Of a DNA stretch of 64,000 nucleotides, positions 34,775 through 45,211 are shown piece after piece. How positions within the stretch are numbered: the stretch's first letter is position 1; each line of letters starts with the position of its first letter. The stretch is from Roseiarcus sp963806935 (GTDB lineage Bacteria; Pseudomonadota; Alphaproteobacteria; Rhizobiales; Beijerinckiaceae). The translations under genes were made by a program, and so were the position numbers. The notes under the pieces were generated by a model. That model had not been told where the DNA came from and did not search any database. It saw only the letters and a program-made list of their open reading frames with translations. The stretch lies in contig CAWEAT010000015.1 of assembly GCA_963806935.1 (NCBI GenBank), positions 17,196 to 81,195 of the forward strand, written 5' to 3'.

Positions 34775-35719
34775 ATGCTGCACCCGACCATCCTGCATCA
34801 TTTCGACCAATCCCCGTTTTCCGAGAAAATCCGGCTGATCTTCGGCTTCAAAGGCCTTTCGTGGGCGTCGGTGCGCATTCCGCGCATCATGCCAAAGCCG
34901 GATCTGATGCCGCTGACCGGAGGCTACCGCCGCACCCCGGTGATGCAGATCGGCGCAGACGTTTTTTGCGACACCCAGATCATCATCCGCGAGATCGAGC
35001 GGCGGTTTCCGTCGCCGACCCTGTTTCCCTCAGGCGCCGCCGGCCTCGCGTGGGCGCTCGGCTTATGGACCGACCGGACGTTCTTTCAGAACGCAGTCAA
35101 CCTCGTGTTCGGGACGCTCGGCCCGAAGGTTCCCGCGGAATTTGTCGAAGATCGCAGCCGGCTGCGCGGAGCGAGTTTCGACATCGAGAAGATGCGCGCG
35201 GCCGTTCCGCAGATGCGCGATCAGGTTCGCGCCCATCTCGGGTGGATCGAGGCGCAGCTCGGCGACGGGCGGCCATGGCTGCTCGGGGATTTCAGCCTTG
35301 CCGACGTCAGCGCCTACATGAATGTCTGGTACATGCGGTCGAGCCTCGTCGCTGCGGACGACAAGGCGGCCGCCGGACTTGACCAAATCTTCGCCGGCCT
35401 CGCGCGGGTTGCGGCCTGGGAGAGCCGGATGCGGGCGGTGGGACATGGGGCGCGCGAGGAAATGTCGGCCGGAGAGGCCCTCGCCATCGCCGCAAAGGCG
35501 ACCCCGCAGGCTGCGCCCGCGAGCGATCCCGACGATCCGAACGGCCGCAAGGTTGGCGATAGGGTGGTCGTCGTGCCTGACGATTACGGCAAGGTCGAAG
35601 TCGGCGGCGAGATCGTCTCCCTCTCCGCCCAGCATATCGCGATCCGCCGCGTCGATGAGCGGGTCGGCGAGATCGTGCTGCATTTCCCGCGCGCGGGCTT
35701 TCTCGTGCTGCCGGGTTAG
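34775..35719 (+). CDS. Glutathione S-transferase-like protein with extra C-terminal domain
   Basis: The N-terminal thioredoxin fold begins LHHFDQSPFSEKIRLIFGFK, with the active-site Ser in QSPFS and the cis-Pro in YRRTPVMQIGADVFCDTQII. The helical C-terminal GST domain covers about residues 90-235 (RPWLLGDFSLADVSAYMNVW). It then carries about 65 additional residues: a Pro/Ala linker (AKATPQAAPASDPDDPNGRK) and a beta-rich unit (GDRVVVVPDDYGKVEVGGEI, IAIRRVDERVGEIVLHFPRA) like a small SH3/KOW barrel. The family usually stops after the helical domain, so the tail is unusual but may be a lineage feature. Confidence 0.85.
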   Translation: MLHPTILHHFDQSPFSEKIRLIFGFKGLSWASVRIPRIMPKPDLMPLTGGYRRTPVMQIGADVFCDTQIIIREIERRFPSPTLFPSGAAGLAWALGLWTDRTFFQNAVNLVFGTLGPKVPAEFVEDRSRLRGASFDIEKMRAAVPQMRDQVRAHLGWIEAQLGDGRPWLLGDFSLADVSAYMNVWYMRSSLVAADDKAAAGLDQIFAGLARVAAWESRMRAVGHGAREEMSAGEALAIAAKATPQAAPASDPDDPNGRKVGDRVVVVPDDYGKVEVGGEIVSLSAQHIAIRRVDERVGEIVLHFPRAGFLVLPG

Positions 35720-35798
35720 GCGGGCGTTTCGGACGCTGCGCTCTCGTGGCGTTCGACGAGCGCGGCGAGCGGATGCGAGTTCACAGGTCGGCGCTTGT

Positions 35799-37062
35799 TC
35801 AGCGCGGCCTTGGCGCTTGCTGTCGATTGGGCGCGGGCGGCGTCACGTCGACGGCGCCGACATTCACCACATCCCCGGTCTGAGTCGATTCGAGCGAGCT
35901 GTCGACGAGCCGATCGGACAGCGAGAGGCCGGAGTTGATCTCCACCCGATTGCCGAGATTGCGGCCGAGCACGACCGGCTTCAACACGACCTTGTCGCCG
36001 GTGCCGAGCGCCACGACGCGCATGCCCTGCGCGCTGAAGACAAGCGCGGTCAGCGGGACGGTGAGCGTGTTCGGATCGGCGGGAAGGTGGAAGTGGACCT
36101 CGGCGAAAGCGCCAGGCCAGAGCTTTCCGTCCGGGTTATCCGCCTGCAACTCGACGAGCGCGGTGCGCGAATTTTCCGCCAGCGAGTTCGACGTCGAGAC
36201 GAGAGTCGGCCTCGAAAGTCTCCTTCTGGCCTGGCAGATGAGAGCGTCGCCTTGATGCCGGGCGCGAGTTCGCCGAGGAAGGCCTGGGGGACATTCACGT
36301 AGATGCGCATGCGGCGAATGTCGGCGATCTGGAACAGGGCGCGTCCCGTTGTTCCGCCGGCGCTGACGAGATCGCCGATATCGACGCTGCGCGCCGTCAC
36401 CACGCCGTCGAACGGCGCCTTGATCTGCTCGAAACTCGTCAGTTCCTGCAACCGGCCGACCGCGGCCCGCTGCGCCACGACATTCGCCTCGGCGACCGAC
36501 GAGCGCCGCCGCGCGCGAGGCGGAGGTCAGGTGGTCGGTGTCGCCCTGCTGCTTGCTCGACCAGCCTTCGAGTCACGAGCTGCGAGGTTCGCTGGTCGGT
36601 GACCCGGCCGAGGTCGGCGTTGGCCTGCGCTTGCTGGACGGCGGCCTGCAACTGCAGCAAGCTGCCCCTTCGCCTCTTCGAGCTGCTGGTCGAGATCGGG
36701 CGCGGAAATCGTCGCCAGGACCTCGTTTTTCGCCACGTGGGCGCCGATGTCCTTGCTCCAGGCGGTGACGTAGCCGCTGGCGCGGGCAAATAGAGAGCCG
36801 GTGGTGAAGGCGGCGACATTGCCTGGCAGAACCAGCTCCTGCTCGCCGGTCCGCGCTCGGGCCGGACGACCCGCACGGTCGGGATGGTCTGGGCGTTGGT
36901 CCAGGCCGCGACCTCCTGCCGGCTTTCGCGCCGATCGGCGATGCCGGAGACGGCGAGGCCGACGGCGCCGATTGCGAGAATGCAGAGAGACGAAGTCACC
37001 GATACGCGTGCAGTTTTGGGCGGTGGCAGAGGCGATTCAAGAGGACACTGCGGGCTCCGCAT
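35799..37062 (-). pseudogene. RND efflux periplasmic adaptor (HlyD/MFP family), about six frameshifts
   Basis: From ATG 37062 the product has one N-terminal helix (LCILAIGAVGLAVSGIADRR), then VRVVRPERG. After shifts at about 36843, 36661, 36567, 36500, 36238 and 36204 it continues as a normal membrane-fusion protein: ELVLPGNVAAFTTGSLFARA, SGYVTAWSKDIGAHVAKNEV, LQLQAAVQQAQANADLGRV, KAPFDGVVTARSVDIGDLVS, STSNSLAENSRTALVELQ, GKLWPGAFAEVHFHLP. No in-frame stop interrupts the corrected path. The adaptor links the RND permease to an outer-membrane channel; no channel gene is adjacent. Either a genuinely decayed gene or, more likely, a stretch of poor sequence. Confidence 0.8.
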
Positions 37063-40000
37063 CAGGCGTGAGAAGGAAGGCCAGCGAGCGGCTCCAACAG
37101 CATCGGCTTTAATTTCGGCTCGCGCGCCGATGGGCGATCGATGAACACCGTCGGCACGAACAGGAGGGTCGCGAAGGTCGCGAACAGAAGGCCGCCGATG
37201 ACGGCGCGTCCGAGCGGTGAATTCTGCCCAGGCTCGATCGCCATCGGCGCCATGCCGATGATCATGGCGAGCGCGGTCATCAGCACCGGGCGGAATCGCG
37301 TCGACGCCAGCCGCGAGCGCCGCGGCGACCGCGTCCTTGCCTTCCGCGAGCTGCTCGCGGGCGAAGCTGACGACGAGGATGCTGTTGGCGGTCGCGACGC
37401 CCATGCACATGATCGCGCCGGTCAGCGCGGGGACCGAGAGGCTGGTGTGGGTGAGAGAACAGCATCCAGACGATCCAGCCAGCGCGGCTGGAAGCGCGGT
37501 GATGATGACGAACGGATCGAGCCACGCCTGGAAGTTGACGACGATGAGGAGGTAGATCAGCACGACCGAGAAAGCCAAGCCGATCAGAAGCTGCTGAGTA
37601 GGCGCTCGTCATGGTCGCCGCCTGCCCGCGGATGGCGACCGTCGATCCCTTCGGAAGGTCGCCGCGCGAATCGTCGACGATCTTCTGGATGTCCGCGGCG
37701 ACGCCGCCGAGGTCGCGGTCCTGTGTCGTGGCGTAAATGTTGACGCGTGCTTCGGATGTCGTAGTGCGAGACAATCGCGTCGAGCGGCTCGGGCGAGAAT
37801 GTCGCGAGTCCGCCCGAGAAGCTGCGTCGACTGGGCGGCCGTCAAGGGCAGGTTTTTCAGATCTCCGAAGCGTGTCGATGTCGATATTGCGGGGTCTGGA
37901 CCGAGACGGGATAGGAAACGCCGTTGGCCGGGCTGAGCCAGTAGGTCGGAGCGGTCTGGGTGCTCCCGGAAAGCGTCGCCTGGATGCTCGTCGAAGCATC
38001 ATCGCTCGGTGAGGCCCGACGACGCCGGCGAGTTCGCGGTTGAAGTCGATCTTGAGCGCGGGACTCTGGAAGGCTTCCTGGATGCGCGGATCGGCGACGC
38101 CCGGGAACGCGGCGTATTTTCGCGCAGGAGCCGGTTGGCGAAGGCGCGGCTCGCGTTGAGATCGGCGCCGGCGATCTGGACGTGGAGCGGCGCAGGCGAG
38201 CCGAAGTTGAGGATCTGGGTGACGATGTCGGCCGGCAGGATAGGAGAACGTCGTGCCCGGAAACGCCTTCGGCAGCTGCTCGCGCAGGGCTTTCACATAA
38301 GACGGCGGTCGGATCTTCCCCTCGCTCAGGGTGACGAGAATGTCGGCGTCTAGAAGACGCCGATCGTTCCGGTGTTGCCGTAGGAGATATTGATGCCGCT
38401 GATCGGCAGGCCGATGTTGTCGACGATGCTGGCGAGCCGGTCCGGCGGAATGATCGTGCGGATCTTCTGCTCGACCTGATCGGCGAGGAGCGGTCGCTTC
38501 CTCGATGCGGGTCCCGGTCGGGGCGCGCATGTGGATCTTGATCGCCGCCGAATCGACGCAGCGGAAAGAAATCGCTGGCCAAGAAACGGCGCAAGAGCCG
38601 AGCGACAGCAGCGCGACGCAGATGAAACCCGAAGGCGAACGCGAGGCGGCGCCGAGCGCCAGCGCCAGTTGCAGCAAGCCGAGATAGCCCTGCGCGGAAC
38701 CGCTCGAAATAGGCCTCGAAGCCGCGCTGAAGGCGGCCGAACGGATCCTCCGGCGGCGGCTCGGCGCGACCCGCCGTCGCGCCCCGTGACCGTGCTGGTT
38801 GCGGAGCAGGAAATGCGCCATCGTCGGCACGAGGGTGTAGGTCAGAGACGTAGGAGGCGATCATCGCGAAGACGACCGCCATCGGCGAGCGGACGGAAGA
38901 GGATAGCCGGCGACGCCGCCGAGCGCGAGCAACGGCGCGAAGGCGATGCAGATGCAAAAGAGCGCGACCGTCGCTGGCGGCATGATTTCCTGGGCGCCGC
39001 CGGGTGATGGCGGTCAGGATGTCCTCGCCGTGTCTCGATGTGCCGGTTGATGTTCTCGATGGTGACGGTCGCGTCGTCGACCAGGATGCCGACCGCGAGC
39101 GCGAGACCGCCGAGCGTCATCACGTTGATCGTCTGCCCGAGCAGAGGACAGCGCGATGAGGGAACTGAGAACCGCGAGCGGTATCGACACGGTGATGATG
39201 AGCGTGGAGCGCCAGCTGCCGAGAAAGATGAGGATCATGAACGCGGTCAGCGCCGCGGCGATCAGCCCTTCGCGAACGACGGCGGCGACCGACGGACTTC
39301 ACGAAGATCGGACTGGTCGCCGACGAAGAGTGAGCGTTGACTCCGGGCGGGAGCGTGGCCTCGAATCGCCGGCAAGCCGGTCCTTGATGCCGGCGATGAT
39401 GTCGAGGGTCGAGGCGGAGCCGATCTTGAGGACCGACATCAGCACGCCCTTGCGTGCCGTCGAGCTGGACGACGTTGGTCTGCGGCGGCGATCCGTCGTG
39501 GACGTAGGCGACGTCGCGCATGAAGACGACGGCGCCGTTGACCACCTTGATCGGCATGTTGTTGAAGTCGGCGATGCGCCTTGGGCGAATCGTTGAGGTC
39601 GACGGTGAATTCGTAGGAGCCGATCTTCTCCGTGCCCGACCGGCGTGATCTGGTTCTGCCGGGCGAGCGCATTGCCGACGTCATTCGGCGGAAAGACCAT
39701 AGGCGTGCAGCGCCTTCTGATCGAGATCGATCTGAACCTGGCGCGTCGCGCCGCCATAGGGCGAACGGATTGCGCCCCGGCGACGGTGGTGAGCTGGGGG
39801 CGGATGAAGTTCTGGGCGAGGTCGAAGAGCTCGACCTGGGAGAGCGTGTCGCTCGACAGCGCGAGCTGGATGATCGGACGCTCGAGGCGTTGTAGACCAG
39901 GATGATGCGGCGGCGTCGACGCCCTGCGGAAGCTGCTTGAGGATCGTCTGCGATATCGAGGTGACCTGCGCCTGCGCAGCGTTGATGTTCGACGTTTGGC

Positions 40001-40295
40001 TGGAAGTAGATCTTGACCACGCCGACGCCGGGCAGCGACTGCGACTCGATGTGCTCGATATCGTTGACGGTTGTGGACAGCACGCGCTCGTACGGGGCGA
40101 CGATGCGACCCGCCATGTCGTCCGGCGAGAGGCCGGTGTAGCTCCAGACGACCGAGATGACTGGAATGCCGATATTGGGAAAAATGTCGGTCGGGGTCCG
40201 GATCGCCGAGAGCGACGCCGAAGATCATCGACCAGGATCGCCATAACGACGAAGGTGTAAGGGCGCGCGAGAGCTAACCGGACGACGGCTGTCAT
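37062..40295 (-). pseudogene. RND multidrug efflux permease (HAE-1-like), many frameshifts
   Basis: The start codon is ATG 40295 (MTAVVRLALARPYTFVVMAI) and the end is LFVPTVFIDRPSAREPKLKP with TGA overlapping the adaptor ATG. In the first 650 bases alone the frame must change near 40229, 40213, 39990, 39907, 39879, 39772, 39684, 39635 and 39577. Followed across these, the protein is a textbook permease: FPNIGIPVISVVWSYTGLSP, IVAPYERVLSTTVNDIEHIE, VDDATVTIENINRHIE (TM4 with the paired Asp of the proton relay) and the late helices GGLLFATFATLLFVP. The length is right (about 1070 codons). Substrate unknown. The indels are mostly single inserted bases. Confidence 0.82.
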
Positions 40296-40571
40296 GACCC
40301 TGCATCTGCGTTGATTGGCCGCGCCCTCTTGCCGGTTTGGGGAGCGACGGCGAATTGTCGTTCCCAGCGTGGGGCTGTCGGCGTTGGAGAACATATAGGG
40401 CGTCGATGCTGCGGTGCATCATCAAATTGTGTTGACCGGGGGTTGGCGAGGCGAGCCATGACGAGGGCCCGGCGCGACCTCGTGCTGCCGGGCTGAAGGC
40501 GAAGCCGGCCCGAGCGACCTTCGACTATCGCGGCGCTTGCCGCGCTCGGCGAGCGCGGCTACAGGGCGCTG

Positions 40572-42671
40572 GTGCGTCCGTCTCTCCTTGATCCGCTCTT
40601 CGCCGCGGCAAGCGCTTTGCCGGGAATCGGGCCGAAGAACGCAAAGCTGTTCGACCGCCTGCTCGACAAGCCGCAAGGCGCGCGGGTGGTCGATGTCCTC
40701 TTCCACCTGCCGCAGTCGACCGTCGACCGGCGCGCGCGGCCGAAAATCCGCGACGCGGTCCCCGACACGGTCGTGACCCTCGAGGCGACCGTGACCGAGC
40801 ATCGCGAGCCGGGAAGCGCGCGTTCGCGGGCGCCGTTCAAGGTGCTGGTCGAGGACGACACCGGCGACGTCGAGCTCGTCTTCTTCCTCGCCAACCACGA
40901 ATGGGTGCGCTCGAAGCTGCCGATCGGGGCCAAGCGCTGGATCTCCGGCAAGCTCGAGCTTTGGGACGGCCGGCGGCAGATCGTCCATCCCGACCGGGTG
41001 ATGGACGCCGAGGAGCTCGCCCGCCTGCCCGCGGTCGAGCCGGTCTACGGCCTGACCGAGGGCCTCTACCCGCGCACCGTCGCCCGCGCGGCGGAGGCCG
41101 CGCTCAAGCGCCTGCCGCGGCTGCCGGAATGGATCGGCGACGAAACCATGAGCCGGCTCAACCTGCCGGGCTTCGCCGCGGCGCTCGCCGCGATGCACCA
41201 GCCGGCGCGGCCGGAGGACATCGACCCGGCCGGTCCTGCGGCGACCCGTCTCGCCTATGATGAACTGCTCGCCAACCAGCTCGCGCTGCTGCTCATGCGG
41301 GCGCGGATGCGCGCCATTCCCGGCCGCGCGCACCGCGCCGAAGGGGCATTGGGGCGCCGCCTCGAGGCCACGCTGCCGTTCGCGCTGACGACAGCGCAGC
41401 GGCAGGCGATCGACGAGATTCGCGCCGATCTCAGGGCAGAGAAGCGGATGCTGAGGCTCCTCCAGGGCGACGTCGGATCGGGCAAGACCGTCGTCGCGCT
41501 GATGGCGATGGCGGAGGTGGTCGAAGCGGGGCGTCAGGCGGCGATGATGGCGCCGACCGAAATCCTCGCCCGCCAGCACTATGACCGGCTGGCGCCGCTC
41601 GCCGAAGCGATCGGCTTGCGGATCAGGCTCATCACCGGCCGGGACCGGGCTGCGTCGCGCCGCGCCGCGCTCGCCGAACTGGCGGAGGGCAAAATCGACA
41701 TCGCCGTCGGCACTCATGCGCTGATCCAGGAGAGCGTCACGTTCGCCGATCTCGGGCTCGCGGTGGTCGACGAGCAGCATCGCTTCGGCGTCCGCCAGCG
41801 GCTCGCGCTCGCCTCGAAGGGGGCCGCGGTCGACCTGTTGGTGATGACCGCGACTCCGATTCCGCGTTCGCTGGTGCTGGCCTATTTCGGCGACATGGAT
41901 ATCTCGGCGCTGCGTGAGAAGCCGCCCGGGCGCCAGCCGATCGACACCCGCGTCATGCCGATCGAACGGCTCGGCGAAGTGGTCGCTCGCCTCGGGCAGG
42001 CGACCGCCGCCGGGGCGCGCGCCTATTGGATCTGCCCGCTGGTGGACGAGAGCGAGACCCTGGACGTGGCGGCGGCGGAGGAGCGCGCGGAAGCTCTTCG
42101 CGCGATCTTCGGCCGCGCGGTCGGGCTGATGCACGGCAAGATGGCCGGCCCCGATCGGGACGCGGCGATGGAGCGGTTCGAGCGCGGTCAGACCAAGATC
42201 CTGGTCGCGACCACGGTCGTCGAGGTCGGCGTCGACGTGCCCGAGGCGACGATCATGATCATCGAGCACGCCGAACGGTTCGGACTGGCGCAATTGCACC
42301 AGCTGCGCGGCCGGGTCGGGCGCGGCGAGGGCCGCTCGTCCTGCCTGCTTGTCTACAAGGGGCCGCTCGGCGAAGCGGCGCGGACACGGCTCGAGACGCT
42401 GCGCGAGACCGAGGACGGTTTTCGCATCGCCGAGGAGGACTTGAGGCTGCGCGGCGAGGGCGACGTGCTCGGCGCCCGGCAGGCGGGAGCGCCCGGGTTT
42501 CGCTTCGCGAGGCTCGACATCCATGGCGGGTTGCTGGCGCGGGCGCGCGAGGAGGCCGAAGCGGCGCTCAGGCGCAGCGAGCGGCTGACCGGAGACGAGA
42601 ACCGCGGCTTGCGGCTTCTGCTCTATCTGTTCGAGCGCGACGAGGCGGCGCGGTTGATCGAAGCGGGCTGA
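40572..42671 (+). CDS. recG: ATP-dependent DNA helicase RecG
   Basis: RecG (699 aa) is a superfamily 2 helicase that reverses stalled forks and processes branched DNA. The N-terminal wedge/OB domain occupies about residues 1-270 (ALPGIGPKNAKLFDRLLDKP at the start). Helicase motifs: I GDVGSGKTVVALMAMAEVVE, Ia MAPTEILARQHYDRL, II VVDEQHRFGVRQR, III MTATPIPRSLVLAYFGDMD, V ATTVVEVGVDVPEATIMII, VI QLRGRVGRGEGRSSCLL. The start is GTG at 40572; no clear RBS decides between it and later codons. Stand-alone gene after the RND locus. Confidence 0.97.
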   Translation: MRPSLLDPLFAAASALPGIGPKNAKLFDRLLDKPQGARVVDVLFHLPQSTVDRRARPKIRDAVPDTVVTLEATVTEHREPGSARSRAPFKVLVEDDTGDVELVFFLANHEWVRSKLPIGAKRWISGKLELWDGRRQIVHPDRVMDAEELARLPAVEPVYGLTEGLYPRTVARAAEAALKRLPRLPEWIGDETMSRLNLPGFAAALAAMHQPARPEDIDPAGPAATRLAYDELLANQLALLLMRARMRAIPGRAHRAEGALGRRLEATLPFALTTAQRQAIDEIRADLRAEKRMLRLLQGDVGSGKTVVALMAMAEVVEAGRQAAMMAPTEILARQHYDRLAPLAEAIGLRIRLITGRDRAASRRAALAELAEGKIDIAVGTHALIQESVTFADLGLAVVDEQHRFGVRQRLALASKGAAVDLLVMTATPIPRSLVLAYFGDMDISALREKPPGRQPIDTRVMPIERLGEVVARLGQATAAGARAYWICPLVDESETLDVAAAEERAEALRAIFGRAVGLMHGKMAGPDRDAAMERFERGQTKILVATTVVEVGVDVPEATIMIIEHAERFGLAQLHQLRGRVGRGEGRSSCLLVYKGPLGEAARTRLETLRETEDGFRIAEEDLRLRGEGDVLGARQAGAPGFRFARLDIHGGLLARAREEAEAALRRSERLTGDENRGLRLLLYLFERDEAARLIEAG

Positions 42672-42750
42672 GCCGGCGCGGGGCTTGACGCCGCGCCGCG
42701 GCGTCCGCCAAAGGGGCCTTGCTTCCCCCAACGAGCAGAGGTTCTGAGCG

Positions 42751-43741
42751 ATGCAGCGGCGCGTTTGGCGGCAGGGAACGGTTTCGGCCGTCGGCTTCGG
42801 CGCGATGAGCTTCGGCGGCTTCTACGGGCCGACCGACGAAGAGAGCTCGATGCGGACGCTGGCCCGCGCGCTCGAACTCGGCGTCGATTTCTGGGACACC
42901 GCCAATGTCTACGGCGACGGACTCTGTGAGAAGGTGATCGGCAAGTTCCTGGCCGAGGACCCCGGGCGCCGCAGCCAGGTGACGCTCGCGACCAAATTCG
43001 CAATCCGCCGCCGCGACGACGGCGCGCGCTACTTCGACAATAGCCCCGCCCACATCCGCGAAGCCCTGGAAGGGTCGATGAAGCGGCTCGGCGTCGACCA
43101 TATCGATCTCTATTATGTGCATCGGGTCGAGAAGGCTGTTCCGATCGAGGACACGGTCGGCGAACTCGGCCGGCTGGTCAAAGCGGGCTTGATCGGCGCG
43201 ATCGGCCTCTCGGAGGTCGCCCCCGACACCCTGAGGCGCGCCCACGCGGCCCATCCGATCGCCGCCGTCCAGTCGGAATATTCGCTGTGGACGCGCAATC
43301 CCGAGCTCGGCCTCATTCAGGCCTGCGTGGAGGCAGGCGCACTTCTGGTCGCGTTCTCGCCGGTCGGGCGCGGGTATTTCAGCGGGCTGTTGCAGAATGT
43401 CGAGACGTTCGCCCAGAACGACTTCCGTCACGCCAATCCGCGCTTTGGCGGCGTCAACTGGCGGCGCAACCGCGACCGGCTCGACGCCTATCTCAAGCTC
43501 GCCAAATCCTGGGGCGTGAAGCCGGCGACGCTGGCGATCGCCTGGACGCTCGCGAGCGCGCGGCACGTCGTGCCGATTCCGGGCACCCGGAGCGCCGCCC
43601 ATCTCGAGGAATGCGCCGCGGCGGCCGACATCGAGCTCGGCGCGGCCGAGCTTGCCGACCTCGAGCGGGCGCTGCCCCTCGGCTTCGCCGCCGGGGAACG
43701 CTATTCCGACCCGCAATGGGTCGGAATCCAGAAGGTACTGA
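42751..43741 (+). CDS. Aldo/keto reductase, frameshift in the last codons
   Basis: This is an NADP-dependent carbonyl reductase of the AKR13/YakC type. The catalytic set is visible: Asp and Tyr in FWDTANVYGDG, Lys in TLATKFAIRR, and His in DLYYVHRVEK. The C-terminal cofactor region is VVPIPGTRSAAHLEECAAAA. The typical end WVGIxKY is written here as WVGIQKV because one G seems inserted at about 43735. Without it the reading is WVGIQKY followed by TGA at 43739-43741. In the given frame the protein runs 50 residues further into the convergent otsA gene with no homology. Length after repair about 329 aa, normal. Confidence 0.9.
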
Positions 43742-43762
43742 CGATCGGCTCGCGCCTCGGCC

Positions 43763-45211
43763 TCAGCGAAGCGCCAGCGGGGCCTGGTCCGAGGACGGGC
43801 CGCCGAAAAGCGCGCGTATGCCGGCAAGCAGACTGCGCGCCGGCTGGCCGCCGACGAGCGTGCCCAGATAGTCCTCCGCCCACTTCTTGATGTCGTTCTC
43901 AAGCAGATGGTCGAGCATCGGCGCGTGACGCTCGCGGCGCTCCTCCAACGGCATCTCGAGCGCGCGCTTCAGCGCGGCGGCGACCGCGTCCGTCTCGTGC
44001 GGGTTGACGATCAGCGCCCCATCGAGCTCCTTCGCCGCGCCGGCGAATTGCGACAGCACCAGCACTCCTGGATCGTCCGGGTTCTGGGCCGCGATATATT
44101 CCTTGGCGACGAGATTCATCCCGTCGCGCAGCGGCGTCACCATGCCGACGTCGGCGGCGCGATAAAGGCCGGCCAGGACGGTGCGTGAATAGGATCGGTT
44201 GACGTAGCGGATCGGCGTCCAGGCCGCGTCGCCGAATTGGCCGTTGATCTTGCCGATGAGGCCGGTGACCTCGGTTTCGATCTCGCCATACTGCCTGACC
44301 TCGGAGCGGCTCTTCGGCGTCACCTGCAACAGCGTCACCCTGCCTCGCCACTCCGGATTGTTCTCGAGCAGCCGCTCGAACGCCTTGATCCGATCCGGTA
44401 TGCCTTTCGAATAGTCGAGCCGGTCGACGCCCAGAACGAGGCGGTTGCCGCTGAGGCTCTCGCGCACCAGCGCGACCATCGCCGAGCGCCCGGCGTTGCG
44501 CGCGAGGCGCATATAGGCCTTGGTTTCAATGCTGACCGGGAAGGCGCCGAGGCGAACCTTCTGGCCTTCGAATTCGTAGCCCGTCCGGGTTTGCGTCGCG
44601 CCCTGCTGGGTCAGGTAATGGGCGAAGTTATCGCGGTCGTTCTCGGTCTGGAAGCCGACCAGATCGTAGTAGGCGAGGCCGCCGAGAATCGCCCGGTGAT
44701 GAGGCAGCGCCTGAAGGATGTCGGGCGGCGCGCACGGCGTGTGGAGGAAAAACCCGATCGTGTTCTTGTGGCCCCGCGACCTGAGTTCGCGTCCAAGCAG
44801 CATCAGATGATAATCGTGGACCCAGACGACGTCGTCCTCCCTCAGGAGCGGGCTCAGTCGATCGGCGAACATGCGATTGACCCGCATGTAGCCGCTGGCG
44901 TCGGCGCGCGAATATTCCTGCAGGTCGACGCGGTAATGAAGGATCGGCCACAGCACGCTGTTGGCGAGGCCGTTGTAGTATTCCTGGATGTCGTTCTTCG
45001 ACAGATCGATCAGGACGTAAGTGATCTTGTTGACGTCGACGGCCTGCGGCTCGCCGGGCTCTTCGGCGACCTTGCCGCTCCATCCGAACCACATTCCCCG
45101 GCGATTTTTGAGCGCCGCCTTGACGGCGACCGCCATCCCTCCCGCCAGCGGCGCGCGCGGAGCGTCCGGAACGGCGACGCGGTTGGAGACAATGATCAGC
45201 CGCGGGCCCAT
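43763..45211 (-). CDS. otsA: Trehalose-6-phosphate synthase
   Basis: OtsA (482 aa, GT20) joins UDP-glucose and glucose 6-phosphate to trehalose 6-phosphate. The N-terminus MGPRLIIVSNRVAVPDAPRA, then APLAGGMAVAV, binds donor phosphate. VVWVHDYHLMLLGRELRSRG, IGFFLHTPCAPPDILQALPH, VDRLDYSKGIPDRIKAFERL and LRDGMNLVAKEYIAAQ are the diagnostic motifs, the last two forming the UDP-glucose pocket. It overlaps the upstream GH15 gene by 16 bases, so the three genes form one operon. Trehalose usually serves as an osmotic and desiccation protectant. Confidence 0.96.
   Translation of the reverse strand: MGPRLIIVSNRVAVPDAPRAPLAGGMAVAVKAALKNRRGMWFGWSGKVAEEPGEPQAVDVNKITYVLIDLSKNDIQEYYNGLANSVLWPILHYRVDLQEYSRADASGYMRVNRMFADRLSPLLREDDVVWVHDYHLMLLGRELRSRGHKNTIGFFLHTPCAPPDILQALPHHRAILGGLAYYDLVGFQTENDRDNFAHYLTQQGATQTRTGYEFEGQKVRLGAFPVSIETKAYMRLARNAGRSAMVALVRESLSGNRLVLGVDRLDYSKGIPDRIKAFERLLENNPEWRGRVTLLQVTPKSRSEVRQYGEIETEVTGLIGKINGQFGDAAWTPIRYVNRSYSRTVLAGLYRAADVGMVTPLRDGMNLVAKEYIAAQNPDDPGVLVLSQFAGAAKELDGALIVNPHETDAVAAALKRALEMPLEERRERHAPMLDHLLENDIKKWAEDYLGTLVGGQPARSLLAGIRALFGGPSSDQAPLALR

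Noticed and set aside
40422..42731. Minus-strand open frame of about 769 codons opposite recG
   Set aside because: recG carries all helicase motifs on the plus strand; the opposite frame has shadow-like composition and no motif.
43739..43890. Functional 50-residue C-terminal extension of the aldo/keto reductase overlapping otsA
   Set aside because: The extension is Arg/Pro/Ala-rich shadow of otsA, and removing one base restores the normal family ending and a stop at 43739-43741.
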